From NCBI GenBank assembly GCA_963920575.1, contig OY986965.1, positions 13,468,290-13,532,289 on the forward strand: a stretch of DNA of 64,000 nt, in the 5' to 3' direction. A program made the position numbers and the translations under genes. Origin of the DNA: Narthecium ossifragum. Taxonomy: Eukaryota > Streptophyta > Magnoliopsida > Dioscoreales > Nartheciaceae. This document shows positions 11,076-22,513 of the stretch, piece after piece; positions within the stretch are counted from its first letter, which is position 1, and each line of letters opens with the position of its first letter. The notes under the pieces are model-generated. The model saw nothing but the letters and a program-made list of their open reading frames with translations. It was not told the origin of the DNA and did no database searches.

Positions 11076-13742
11076 TGTCACGTCCCGACCCAGAAAACCC
11101 ATTCAGATCGGGGAGTGAGCAACCTAAACCTGTTAAATCATCAATGAGCGCAAAACTTTTGACAGAGTTTCCTCTATAATTCTGACACAATGAACCTGTA
11201 CAACTTCCAACATTCACAATAAATTTAAATACTTGATCATGAGGGCATAAATGTGAATTTGCAACTACTATAGCTATTACAGACCCAATTTAAATAATTG
11301 AAGAAATATCATTCCACATTAATATCAAAATTAAAGTTATACACTTTGTCCTCAAATAAGAAGCATAAGTTTCCAAGATTTACTAACATCAAATAAATGT
11401 AAAATACTAAACCGAAGCCCTCAATTTGCCAACAACCTCAAAGTCCACCCGAAGTAGAAGCGCCTCCAACAGCTGATCCACCTATGGCTACAGAAGTGGA
11501 AGGAACGGCGTCTGCACCTACAAAACGCTGTCCAGGTAGGGTGAGCATAAAGCCTAGTAGGGTTCTACTCTACGACACTCTCAAGGAAAGGGTAAAACTG
11601 CAACTGTATCCACTTTCGTCAAGGCTAAGTATGCCAAGAGGCTAACCCTAGCCTCGTCGATTCCCCGAGGGCTCCTGTTCAGGTCCCACCCTCACCCAAC
11701 AACGAGGGGAAACAACACGACTGCGGGCTCCTGTCCAGTTTCCACCCTGCTCAGTCTCAATATCACCATCCCTCATGGGGACATAAGTCAGGGACATCGA
11801 CATCCATATCTAGCACTTGGAGCGAAAGTAGACACGACCTCTACACCTCAATATCATAATTCAAATAAGTATATCTAGGTCGCAACCTCGATCAACACAA
11901 GATCATAACCACACAATCTCGCCCTAGTCCTCCTACCCATACCTCGGTCCTAGAGCTAGATCCGAGCTACCCGAGCCCTCGGATCGGCGATCGAACCTCA
12001 TCGCCCGCACCTAGCCTTAATGCTTCTAATGCGTACAACATGCATGAGCCTAATCAAGCAACTAGGCCTAGGTGTCTTTACATGTCAATTCATCAATCGC
12101 ATGTCCAACAAGGTATAGCATAACTATAGGGTAGGTTTAGCATTCAAGAATAAACCAAAAGCCAAGTGCAACATTCACATATCCCAATCATGCATAATCA
12201 TTCAACACATATAAAGGGCACACCTTTGGCCCAATTAAATCTAATCATTCCCAAGGGCATCGCTCCTTTGGTTAACCTATAAAGAAATAGAAACGGGCAC
12301 ACCGCCGGCCCTAGGCTTGGACATGGTATGAAAGTAATATAGAATTGAGTATTTGACCAGCAACTCTAAGAATTGCAAAGTAACATTTGATCAAAGGACT
12401 TGAACAGATAAGGGAACAAGTTACTATATCATGCAATGGATATGATCGACATACGAATACCACCATCATAGGGAAAATGAACCAAAAATAAATTGGCAGT
12501 CCAACGCTTCCACAAATAACCAAAGGACATAGCATGGCAGAATTTGACTGGAAAGCAAGAATTGGAAACCACCATTCAAGGCCAACAGAACCGCAGGGAG
12601 GACCTCCACAAGCCGGCCAGCTTCACCCCTGTCCCGCTGCCAGCTGTAGGCTCCCCTACCGACCAGTTGGCAAGCAGGGCCGGAAAGAGAAGAGTAAAAT
12701 TAATCTTAGGCAACCAGTGAACTAGCAATTGATGGAGGAAGCTCCGACTTCACAATAACGGGGACGGCCAAATGAGCAATACCCAAGCGGAAACAGGGGA
12801 ACAAATCCAAAACCCACGGACAGGAGAGGTAATCTGTCGATCAATCAAAACCCAAGGAAGAAAAGGATAAACATCATTGGAAATCCATCAAACCCAGAGA
12901 AGGGGAAGAGACCTCATCAAAAAAACCATGGAATCCCATAAATCTAACTGTTGCAGCAACAAGGAGAAGAAGGAAACCGGGAACCCAGAACACCTCGAGC
13001 CATCCAATCACACACCGTATGAAGCAAACCAAGGTCGTAGGGCACGAACACAGGTATAATGCATACCAAAGAGAGGAAGCGCACCACAGGAGCTACGAAC
13101 AAGGTATACAGCAAGAACAAGGAGAAAAACAAACAGCTAGATCCTAGCAATCATGCTTCAAACCAAGCCCTAGATGCCTAACCAAGGGTTAGGGTAGGAA
13201 TCCCTACCTCTGGGCGTCGAGGTCGCGTCCTTCCTCTTCTTCTCCGGCCGCGGCAATTGTCGGCGCCTCCAAGCTCTCCATCGTCGCCAAGCTCTCCTCT
13301 CCCTCCGGTCGAGTCGCCGCCGCCTCTTCTCAGCCGTCGTGATCTCTCCCTCTCCTCAGCCTTCGCGCCATGACCTAGGCAAAGGTCTCGTGAAAGGTAG
13401 GTGAACAGTAGGGCTGGGTCTTAAGTACTCGGGTTACTTAAGTGGCCGTTCGATCAGCCTAAGTTGATCACAACCGTTCAGATCTAGATCTACTTGATCG
13501 AACTCCGATTTTCAGATCCATAGCACTCCTATGAATCTAATCAAGTACATACATCATTACAAGGTTGTGTGTACGCTACGTGTGTGTAAAACCAACCGAC
13601 ATGTTGCAATTTGACCAAATTGCCCTTGGGGTCGCAAAGAGGCAATGCGATTAGCCGATCGCGCTCGACGCAGAAACAAGCCAAGAAGGGATCGGCCCTT
13701 GACCGACGCGGTCGAGCCGGGTTGGAGGATCGCGTCCTCACA
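11076..13742 (-). mobile_element. solo LTR (family A) inserted in the transposase, TSD GGATT
   Basis: A 2667-bp segment starts TGTCACGTCCCGACCC, ends CTCACA, and is flanked by the perfect 5-bp duplication GGATT (11071-11075, 13743-13747). It contains no gag or pol. It is homologous, in inverse orientation, to 14940-17281 and, in the same text orientation, to 20240 onward and 56926 onward. The copy at 56926 sits beside a primer-binding site in minus orientation, so this LTR also reads on the minus strand. The absence of any internal region makes it a solo LTR. Confidence 0.85.
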
Positions 13743-13747
13743 GGATT

Positions 13748-14521
13748 CCTATACTACCACCCCCATATAGGAGACAACCTGGGAGGCCAAAGAAACTGAG
13801 AAAGAGGCAACATGATGAACCTCCACATCTCTCAAAGCTTTAGAGAAGGCACACCTCACTTAGGTGTGCGAACTGCTGGGAATGGGGGCATAATAGGAGG
13901 AGCTGTAAGAAACCTCCTTGCCCTAAGCCCAGTTCAAATCAAGCAGGGGGGGTTAGTGTAGGAAGAGGAAGAGGAAGGGGAGGAGGCACACATCCTGCTT
14001 CTAACGTAGAGGAGGAAGAGGAGTGAGAAGTGGTGATGGCCGCAGTGCTAGTTTTCATGTAGTAGTTGGAAGAGGGAGAGGCACAACCTCTAATGCTAGC
14101 AGTAGTGCTGGTGGTGGTGTAGGAAGGGGAAGAGGAGTGAGAAGGCATGGTGGTGGTTCGATTCCTGGTGCTGGTGCTGGCAGGGGAAGAGGCATAATTG
14201 GTGGCATAGGCAAAGATAGAGGCAGAGGAATGGCTTCATGGATCCCTCCAAGGCCTATTGTTCCAATAGATGTTGCATTTACACAACATGATGTTGTAAG
14301 TATTGTTAATTTCATTTCATGAGACATTGATTTGATTACTTGATGCAAATAAATTAGATAGTAATCACTTTAATTCATTGCAGATGCTGTGTGGCACTCA
14401 TCCAAGTCAATTGTTTGGGTCCCAAACAAGTGACTCAGAGAGCAACCATCAAGCAGGCCTAGATACTGGCAATGTTGTTTGGATGATTGGGGGAGCAAAT
14501 GGTCAGCAGAGACAACAATGA
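13748..14521 (+). pseudogene. MULE transposase, 3' part (zinc knuckle, Gly/Arg tail)
   Basis: Directly after the solo LTR the transposase resumes with 'GRPKKLRKRQHDEPP' and a CCHC zinc knuckle, 'CANCWEWGHNRRSC' (about 13868-13909), typical of the MULE transposase C-terminus. A TAG lies just upstream of the knuckle. A Gly/Arg-rich tail with 'GRGRG' repeats follows (to 14295), in part in another frame. A GT-AG intron (14296-14383) then leads to a last short exon ending at TGA 14519-14521. Confidence 0.8.
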
Positions 14522-14939
14522 AGATGCATGTGTTATGCTAGAAATACACTGACTGACGTTTTTTGGGATGTATACTGTATCAATTAAACTTTGGTTGTGT
14601 AACATGTTGGATGTGTACTGGATCAATTAAAGGTTGTTGGACTCCAGTGTCAGTTGTGAAGCATTATGCTAGAAAGTGTCAGTTGTGTAACATTATGCTA
14701 GAAAGTGTCTATGTAACATTTTGGTTGTGTAATTTTTTTAATCTGTGAATGGTTTACATGTGTGTTATTATGAGAATACTTTTCTTTAATGAAATCATAT
14801 GAAAACATGTTTTGATTTCAAAGGTGTTGGTTGAATTATATAATTGCAAAGAATACAGATGCAAACAATATGTATCTGCAGATTGTATTGGTTGATTTCA
14901 GTTTCAGTTGTGTTGGTTGAATGTAACACGTTGTTAGGT
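14522..14939. other. MULE 3' flank, AT-rich, no gene
   Basis: Non-coding DNA after the transposase. It has two 'GTGTCAGTTGTGAAGCATTATGCTAGAAA'-like partial repeats around 14649-14710 and a block (about 14850-14892) that is echoed on the far side of the next LTR at 17282-17325. Confidence 0.5.
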
Positions 14940-17281
14940 TGTGAGGGCCCGTCCCTCTGACCTGGCTCGACCGCGTGGGTCGAGGGCCGTTTTCCTGTTG
15001 GTTTGTTTCCGCGTCGGGTATGACCGGGCGATCGTATGGCAATTTGGACCCCAGGGGAATTTTGGTAAATATGCTCCCTGATGGTCAGTTTCACACCCGC
15101 GTTTCATACACGGCCTTGGATTGATGTATGTGTTTGATTAGAACCTTAAGGGTGCGTCCAATCGGAAGATTGGAGCTTGATCGGGAAAGATCGAATCAGA
15201 CGGGCGAGATCGATCCGGATCTCTATATAAGGCATGTCCCTTTCTCTCTCTTTCTTCTTCTTCTCTGCTGTTGTTCTCTCTCTCTCTCTCTCTCCTACGG
15301 CTGTGCTAGGGCTTCGGAGCGCGGCTTTCGAGGTGCGGATCTTGGCGGTTCGACTGGTTGGACGCGTGGAGGACCTGCCCTGCTTGCTCAAGTAGGTGTT
15401 TCTGCCTCGATCTCATGATCGGGTTCTCCTAGGATAGTTTAATGCCTTTTCGCTGTAGGAATACTTTTTAGAGTGTTATGTAGCTCATTGCACATGTGTT
15501 GTGGATAGTTTGAAGTATTTCTACCTTGCGATTTCCGTATTTTAACGGTTGGTTTCCGTATTATCGTCGTTTTGTCGGTTTTCGCCCGTTTTGACCTAGA
15601 TAGGAGATTTAACCATCAAAAATGTGATTTCTTCATACCATTGGTTTCCCCATCGTTAATTACTCATGCTTGCAAAGTTTCATCAACTTCCAACTTGATT
15701 TGATCCTTGAAATCCAAGAAATTGGATTTCCGGCACTGTTCTGATGAACTGTGCCTAAGGCTCGACGGTCGATCGGTGCATCGACCGTCAAGTGTCGATA
15801 CGCTCTTTCTGGGCCCTGCGGTCGACTGCCGGATCGACCGTTAGGCTCTGTGTGGTTTTTAGTCTCCCAGGGTCGATGCATGGATCGACCGCGGGATCTT
15901 CTCTTTTTCCGATTTTGCCTCACGGTCAATTATCGGATCGACCGTCAGGCTCTGGCTGGTTTTGGGCTTCCCAGAGTCGATCTCCGGATCGACCGTCGCC
16001 CAAATGGTTTTCCTCGTTTTGGTCTCACGGTCGACCGTGGATCGACCGTGACATCGACCGTGGCCTCACGGTCGACCGTCGGATCGACCGTCGCATCGAC
16101 CGTGGGCCCTTGAGCAGTGTTTTCTGGCTTTTCTTGAATGGCTTTCATTTGTGATTGATATCTAAACATGTTGGGAAGTTTGCATGTTGTTTTCATGGAG
16201 TTTTCAAGGGATTTCTACTGAAATTGAGATTGAATCGTGTGTATATCCCTTTTGAGTAAATTGATGGTTTGGCTTGCATTTAAATACATGTTTGGTTGGT
16301 AATTAAATGCTTAATTGAAATTGTGGAACCTTAGCCTCTTGCCGGCGAGTGCCGAGGGCTATTGTATATCTGTTGAACCTATAATTGACGCTGTGGCATA
16401 TAGAGACATCTAGGGTAGATGTTTGTTCAGGTCCATGCATTGTGTGCATTAGAGGCATCTGAGGTTAGGCGGGCGATGGTTTGGTCGCCGATCCAAGGCT
16501 CTCGAGTAGCTCGGATCTAGCCTTAGGGTGTGATTGTACAATGGAATCTCTTGTTATTGAGGATTTGCGATAGTTGACTCTGATCAATGTTTGAGGTTTA
16601 GAGGTCGTGTTGTCTTCCAAGGCCAAGTGCTAAGGATGGATATCGATGCGTTCCCGACATGGTTCCCCAAGGCATGGTATTCCTGCTTGGGTAAGGGTGA
16701 TCCTGTATGTTACTGTTCCTTGGCCTCCTGATAACATGTTCAGGAGAGAGGTTTCATGGCAGGAGCCCTTGGGACATCGACAGGGTTATGAGACCCGTGG
16801 CATCGTTAGACTTGAGCGGGGAGACAACACTGTTGTTGTTTTCCTCCTTTCTGTGTGCCGTAAAGTAGAACCCTACTGAGCTTATCGCTCACTCCTACCC
16901 GGACTGCGTGTGCAGGTACAGGCGCCAGTTCTTCTTCTGTGGAGCCGGCGAGATCGGCCTTTGGTGGCGTGAGTACGTCCAGAGGTGCTTGAGGTTGCTG
17001 GATAAAAAAATTGTTGTACTTTTTGATAGTTTGTATATTATAAACATCCTTTGAGGAATTTTGGATTATTGTATAAATCCTTCCCTTGGAGGAGTTTGTT
17101 ATAGAATCTTGTATTAGTACAACTTGATGTATATGTGAATTGAATATCAGTTTCACCTCTGGAATATATATTGTTTAAATTATCTGTCTTTTCCGCTTCG
17201 TATCGCGCCAGTTGGAGATGAATAGAGATAGGAACTCTCACGCCCCGTCTTGGATGGGTTTTCTTGGGTCGGGGTGTGACA
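14940..17281 (+). mobile_element. LTR of family A, plus orientation
   Basis: A 2342-bp segment starting TGTGAGGGCCCGTCCC and ending GGGTCGGGGTGTGACA, the inverse counterpart of 11076-13742. A TATA box (CTATATAAGG, about 15223) followed by a CT-rich tract and GC-rich leader fits an LTR promoter on the plus strand. At 15761-16110 it carries a dense cluster of GATCGACCG-type motifs. The flanking 5-mers TAGGT and ATACA do not match, so the insertion has been rearranged or deleted at one edge. There is no gag or pol. Confidence 0.75.
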
Positions 17282-17534
17282 ATACAGCTGCAAACAATGT
17301 ATAGTGTATCTGCAGATTGTAACAGCAATGGTTTATGGAAGGTTGTAACACCAATGTGTATCTGCAAATTGTAACACCAATTGCTTGCATGTAACACCAA
17401 TGTGTATCTGCAAACTGTAACTTGATGTGAACTAGTGTATGACCAATAATTTGATACAAATTGATGCATGAAAAGAGAAACTTCATTCAAAGAGACTCTA
17501 ACATCAGCTTCTAACATCACTAATTTGTACATCA
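17282..17534. repeat. short degenerate repeats in MULE interior
   Basis: A run of diverged units containing 'TGTATCTGCARATTGTAAC' and 'GTAACACCAAT' occurs about four times. This is non-coding spacer between the convergent MULE genes. Confidence 0.5.
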
Positions 17535-18136
17535 CTAGTTTGTTGTACAAAAGTCTAGACACCAGCATAGGAGGGCAATTCCTACAGCCCAGGACATTAA
17601 CAAGACAAAAAAGTATGTCCTTGCCCTAACACTTAAGTGCCTTTTTTGCAGCTCAAGCTTTACAATTATCCTATCTTTCTCATCCATGCATTTCTTCATG
17701 TTCTGCATCTCAACCATAGCCTTTTCCATCTCAACCATAGTCTTTTCCCCCTTGCTTGACCTGGAATTCAGCCTAGCCTCCATCTTTTGAAGCTTGTATC
17801 TCAAGTCATTGATGACAGTTTTACTCCGTTCTGTTGTTTCTGAGTCAACCCAGTAGAAAATGTCACGTCCACCATGATCCTGCAAAAAAAAATTTCAACA
17901 AAACCAAAGAAATATGATGTAGTTGGAAATTTCAAAACAAATCAAATTGCCTGATGAGTTGCACAACCTAAGAATCTCCTCCATGGATTCCATGGCGTCC
18001 ACAAGGTCTTCATTACAACCTTCGATCCACAGTGGCCCTCGTACTCATCTCCCCTCATGGAGTCATCTCTCCTCACGGAGGAGATGGATCCTCCGGTGAA
18101 ATAGGAGCTTTTCTGCGACGACGATGACTGCGGCAT
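17535..18136 (-). CDS. MULE second gene: GRF-type zinc finger, coiled coil and TM segment
   Basis: Two exons on the minus strand, 18136-17951 (62 codons) and 17879-17535 (114 codons plus stop), joined across a 71-nt intron with a GC donor and AG acceptor. The N-terminus is Ser-rich. 'HCGSKVVMKTLWTPWNPWRRFLGC...DIFYWVD' spans the junction and matches the GRF zinc-finger signature (CxCG, NPGRRF, C, C-x-F-x-WxD). A charged coiled coil with 'MEARLNSRSSKGEKTMVEMEK'-like heptads follows, then a C-terminal hydrophobic segment ('FFVLLMSWAVGIALLCW'). Two expected zinc-binding Cys appear replaced (Gly before HC, Arg before DIF), each explicable by one base change. It is convergent with the transposase and starts about 100 bp inside the right TIR, so I take it as a MULE-encoded accessory gene, probably decayed. 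Confidence 0.72.
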
Positions 18137-18238
18137 CGAGCTAGGCGTCAACCAAGCAATGATACAACCAAAAAGGTGAACTGGGGATGAAATACTATGA
18201 GATAGTGTACAATATCAGACGGGAATAGCAGAGGGATG

Positions 18239-18561
18239 ATTACCTGACGTCCCCGACCCTTATGGATGACGGAAATCCGATGGATTCGCCCGATTTTGCT
18301 CCGACGTGGTCGTGCGCGACTAACCCCTAAAAGCCCTAGGTCGAAGGGTTCATAGGCGGTTAAAAGCTCTCGGGAACGGGTGAAAACTGGTCACGTGCGT
18401 GTCACGTGACTGGTTTTCCGTGAGTAAGTCTAATGCTGTTTGAGGGCGATGACTAAATTACCAGGTTTCGAAACTATAGGGTATTTTTATGTGATTTTGA
18501 AAGATGAGGGTAGCAGAATGATAATACCTAAAACTACAGAGTATTAAAATGTATTTTGGCC
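18239..18561 (-). repeat. MULE right terminal inverted repeat
   Basis: Right arm of the same MULE, ending at the TSD TAAAAAATA. The GRF zinc-finger gene begins about 100 bp inside it on the minus strand, so this arm is the presumed promoter of that gene. Confidence 0.85.
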
Positions 18562-18787
18562 TAAAAAATAACTCCCTTATCCCCATACTTATCCTCAAAC
18601 ACTTTTGTTCCTATTCCAAGTAATCATTATCCGTTTATCTCCATCCTACCTACTACCACTCTACTTTTTTTATTCAAAGTAATCTTTACTACTTTATTTC
18701 CACTTTTCCCCACCTCTTATTGCAAGTTTGTTAACCCTAAAATCCCTTAACCCGGAATAGCTTATTCCCATACTAAACACAGGCTAA

Positions 18788-20239
18788 GCATTAGATTTGG
18801 GACCTTAACACCATTTAGCGCTACAAAAGACACATATACCCTCATCTTCACAATCTACAACTAAAGAACGTGCACAAGGATCGCATCGCCACCTATCACT
18901 TCAAAGCCGCCGTCGTCATCCCATTCGTTGTCACAACTTTGACGCCATTCTCCTTTTCTTCGATCGCGTCTCCGTCATCGGGGCCGGATCTCCACGTCGC
19001 CGCCTATCGCCGCTTATCACCCCATTCATAGCCACAACTCCGACGTCGTTCTCCTCTTCCTCGAAACCTCCCGGATCTATAGACCGGCACCATCACCGTC
19101 CTAAACCATGACCTTCGGCCCTCAAAACCCCAAACAAAACCAAATCCGACATCCTCATCACCTCATGACCCCCTCCACTCCATTTTCCGGCGAGATCCGA
19201 ACCGATCTAGCGACATCTTCCTCCAAGCACCGCCAATACCGACCTTGCTGGATCCGCTATCTCCGCAGCCAATCGCGATCCGACTCGGTGGATGGACTCC
19301 CCAACCAACCACGACATCTTCTCCACTTATCCCAACCTTCAATGAGGCCTACTGATCGGCGATCTACCTCCGACAAACCTCAGTTGTCGGATTTCCATAC
19401 CAATTTTCTCTTTTCTCTTTTCTCTTTTATCTTTTATCTTTTTTCGTCTCTCTTTACTTTTTTCTCCTTCGATCCCCCGCCTTCGCCGCCATTCTCGTCT
19501 ACCAACCACTAGAATTATTCCCTGATGTCCCTACTATCCTTCCTATACTAGTCTTAACAGACGATGAGCTCCCAACTTCACTTTTCAATTTTCTCTTTCC
19601 TACTCTTTACACCTTCGGATACAACATCGCAGAGGTTGAGAACGGTAGAGGATCACCAGATCTCGCTGAGAATACGTCAATAAAGAGTCATGGGGCGACG
19701 AGGATGTCAGATATGGGGATTTAGGAGATCGAGGTGGATGAAGATTTGGCAACCTCTTCCTCCAAGCACAAAGTCGATGACCTCGCCAGATCCGCCGTCT
19801 CCGCCGCCCATCAGCTCGATCTGAATAGGTGGATGGACTCCCTAGCCACTCACGACCCCTCCTCCACCTGCGTCGACGATCGCAGGAACCTTCTCCCCGT
19901 TAACCTCTTACTCCTAGGCCTCTTCTCCCTCTTCGTCTTACCCAACATCACCATCTCCCCCCGTCCTCCGACCTCCATAGCTCTCGAGCTCTCCCACTTG
20001 AATCTCCAAACGCCTAGCATCCATACCCCCCATATCCACTCCTCTCTTCGTCATGCGCTGGAACGTGCGTAGGGCGTGAGATCCTGGGAAGGAGAGAAGA
20101 GACCACTCAAGCTCCTCCTCGTCCGCCTCCTCTCCTCCATCGCCCTCGCTGGTTTGATTCGTGGAGATCCCATCTTCCGAAACTCGAGCCGGCTATGTTT
20201 CTCTGTGTCATGAGAGCCGACGGCATTCGTCGAGAGAGG
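18788..20239. other. C/T-rich gene-like debris with a diverged internal duplication
   Basis: Two open stretches (19108-19512 and 19734-20072, plus) share a diverged segment: 'LATSSSKH' followed by Ser/Arg-rich sequence and 'DSL' at 19200-19320 and 19740-19860. The composition resembles GC-rich exons of plant genes captured by transposons. I do not recognise a family, and neither stretch has convincing gene structure. Confidence 0.35.
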
Positions 20240-22200
20240 TGTCACGCCCCGACCACGAAGGCCCAACCGAGGCGGGCGACGCGAACCGGAACCTAACTAA
20301 ATGCGAAAAAGTTTTGGCAAGGGTTCCCTCTAATCTACTGGTTTCCCTAAATAATTCATAAGCACACTTATTAAAATGATTATCACAAACCTCAACTGAT
20401 ATAATAATGATATAATTCAAAACCTCAAAAGGGTTAACATTTATACATCATACTCTCGTAGGAGACTATCTAATAAAAAAAGTTAAACATATGATCACCG
20501 CTCCTCAAGCACCGCCAGACGCCGCAACACCACGAAAAACCTGCCCTATAGTGGCCACAGAAGAAGAGTTAATGTTTGCACCTGTAAAACGCAACCCGAG
20601 TAGGAATGAGCAACTAAGCTCAACAGGGAAACTACACTACGACACACTCAAGAAGGAGCGAACACAATAGTGTCGCCCTCAAGCAAAGCTTGGGTGAACA
20701 CATGAGTCCCATAATCCCACAGCGTGTTCCTGTGTGCAGGAAACCAACACTGCTGTCTCACAAGCAGGAAACGGACACTGCTGGCGGGAATCCAACTCGC
20801 TTAGTAGGCACACCCTCTACTCAAGAGACATGGATTACCGGACACCGGCAGCACCTCAGCACCCGGCTCAAGGTCGACACGACCTCTAAACCTCGATCAA
20901 CAAGACTATTCAAGTCATCTACGCCTATCATCGATATCGACTGAATACTACCATCCAATCCTGGACCAAGCTATCCGCCACGGTCCTAGAGCTAAATCCG
21001 AGCTACCCGAAAGCCTCGGATCGGCGATCAAACATCACCCACGCCCTAACCTTATCCATCTAATCCACAATAAAAAATGCATGCTATGAACACACACAAG
21101 GGAAACAGAGAAGCATGCAACATATGTGATGATATAATAAACAAGGTCTGGGCTTGGCACCGTGCCGCCCCGGGGTGGTGGACAGATATGTAAGGTCGGG
21201 GAGCTGTTGCAGTGGTAACACCACTAGCTGTCAGCCAGTTCACAAAGGAAACAAACACGGGGAAGCATCCCCGGCTAACTAGCCAAACAACAATATAATA
21301 ATATTATATTCAAAGCTTAGGGCAAACTTAAGGCCTGTTCAGTTTACATCAAAACTCAAAAAATCCTATCTTTCAATCTAGCCGTTCGATTAACATGAAA
21401 CTTGATATGCCCACCAAACGCCATACCCCGAACCATATACCCAAAAATCAGATTGATGGGATAAAATCAAACCGATGAAAACCTATAAGTTTGGTTAAAT
21501 CTCAGATCTGATAAACCCAATAAAATTCTTTTGAAAATAACTTGGATTTAAACCAAACATTGCCGCTCGCACCCAAATATCACTAAGATCATCCCCTCCA
21601 AAAATAAGATCCATTTAGCAACGAAAATCTACTTAATTACACTAATTAAGATGACTGCCATGTTTCAACACAGACATCCCATTTAATTCACCAAAAAATG
21701 GAAATCGAACTCACAGATCTACCATTGTCATGCAGAACACCAACTCAGATCATGTACGTACAGCTCGGAAATCATGTTAGAACACCACTATTCTAATTAA
21801 ACTAGGAAATCCGAAATTAGCATATGAAAAACTTGCTTAAATCCATATCAAATCAAAACCAAATCCTACCAAACTTTAATCATGTGATAATCAAGCTACC
21901 AATCATCGGCTAGCATACTTTAATTGAAGAACAATCAAACAAAACCACGAAGAACACCTAATCTAAGGGATTAATGTAGAACCGTACCAAATCACGCTAA
22001 TCCACGTTTGATTCTCAATCAAATCATCCAAGGAGGGTGTAGATCTCTTCCTCCACCTCTCTCCCATCGACGCCGTCATCCGTCTTGACTCCTCGCAACG
22101 CCGCCGTCATCCACCTCTCTCCTGTCGATGCCAAGATCCTCTACTGCCACTGATTCTCCGCCACGTAGTTCTTCCTGAGCGACATCGACGCCGTGCTCCG
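20240..22200 (-). mobile_element. LTR fragment of family A (right end unresolved)
   Basis: The sequence starts TGTCACGCCCCGACC at 20240 and follows the LTR at 56926 through several blocks ('GAACCGGAACCTAACTAA', 'TCTCGTAGGAG', 'AAAACGCA...GTAGGA', 'CGGATCGGCGATCAAAC'). After about 21300 it continues in AT-rich sequence I cannot align by eye. No PBS lies to its left, so it is a solo or truncated LTR. The right end near 22.0-22.2 kb is a guess. Confidence 0.6.
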
Positions 22201-22513
22201 CAACCAACTCTCCGTCGGGACCTTCCTCGTTGTGTATAGAGGCAACAGGGAGGCAGTGGTGTGGGAGGAAGCGGATGCGTTCCTGGTGGCGCTGCCTAAA
22301 TCTTGGGCGGTGGCGAGCGTGTGGGACTGCGGCGGAGTGTTCCGGCTTGAGTTGCGTCGGACGGAGTTGGTGCGAGTGTTGTGCGGTCGCGCGGGGGTGA
22401 ACGGAGCCGTGCGACGGAGTTGGTGTGGACAGAGGAGGAGAATCAACAGAGAGATGTGGGAGGAGAAGAAAGAAGAAGAAGCGGGGGAGGTAGTTGGGGA
22501 AGGAGAAAGAAAA

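Larger units (their letters stand above)
8316..18561. mobile_element. MULE (Mutator-like element), 10.2 kb, long TIRs, 9-bp TSD
   Basis: The element is bounded by the exact 9-bp duplication TAAAAAATA (8307-8315, 18562-18570) and starts and ends with GGCCAAAATA / its near-complement. Inverted arms of about 320 bp (8316-8636 and 18239-18561) align throughout. Each arm carries a CACGTGAC..GTCACGTG palindrome. Inside are a mudrA-type transposase gene reading rightward from the left arm and a GRF zinc-finger gene reading leftward from the right arm, the convergent layout also seen in maize MuDR. Two LTR insertions (11076-13742 and 14940-17281) add about 5 kb. Stops and deletions in the transposase mean this copy is no longer autonomous. 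Confidence 0.92.
8264..18784. mobile_element. Tourist-like (PIF/Harbinger) MITE split by the MULE
   Basis: The outer ends GCCTATGTTTGGTATGGGAA (8264 onward) and its near-complement ending at 18784 are flanked by the 3-bp duplication TAA at 8261-8263 and 18785-18787. TIRs of this kind with a TAA target duplication are typical of Tourist-like MITEs. Only about 52 bp on the left and 214 bp on the right belong to it; everything between is the later MULE insertion. Confidence 0.75.

Noticed and set aside
13939..14348. Pro/Leu-rich minus-strand ORFs
   Set aside because: Antisense of the Gly/Arg-rich transposase tail.
15146..15418. Arg/Glu-rich ORFs in the LTR leader
   Set aside because: Generated by a CT microsatellite and GC-rich LTR leader; no family motif.
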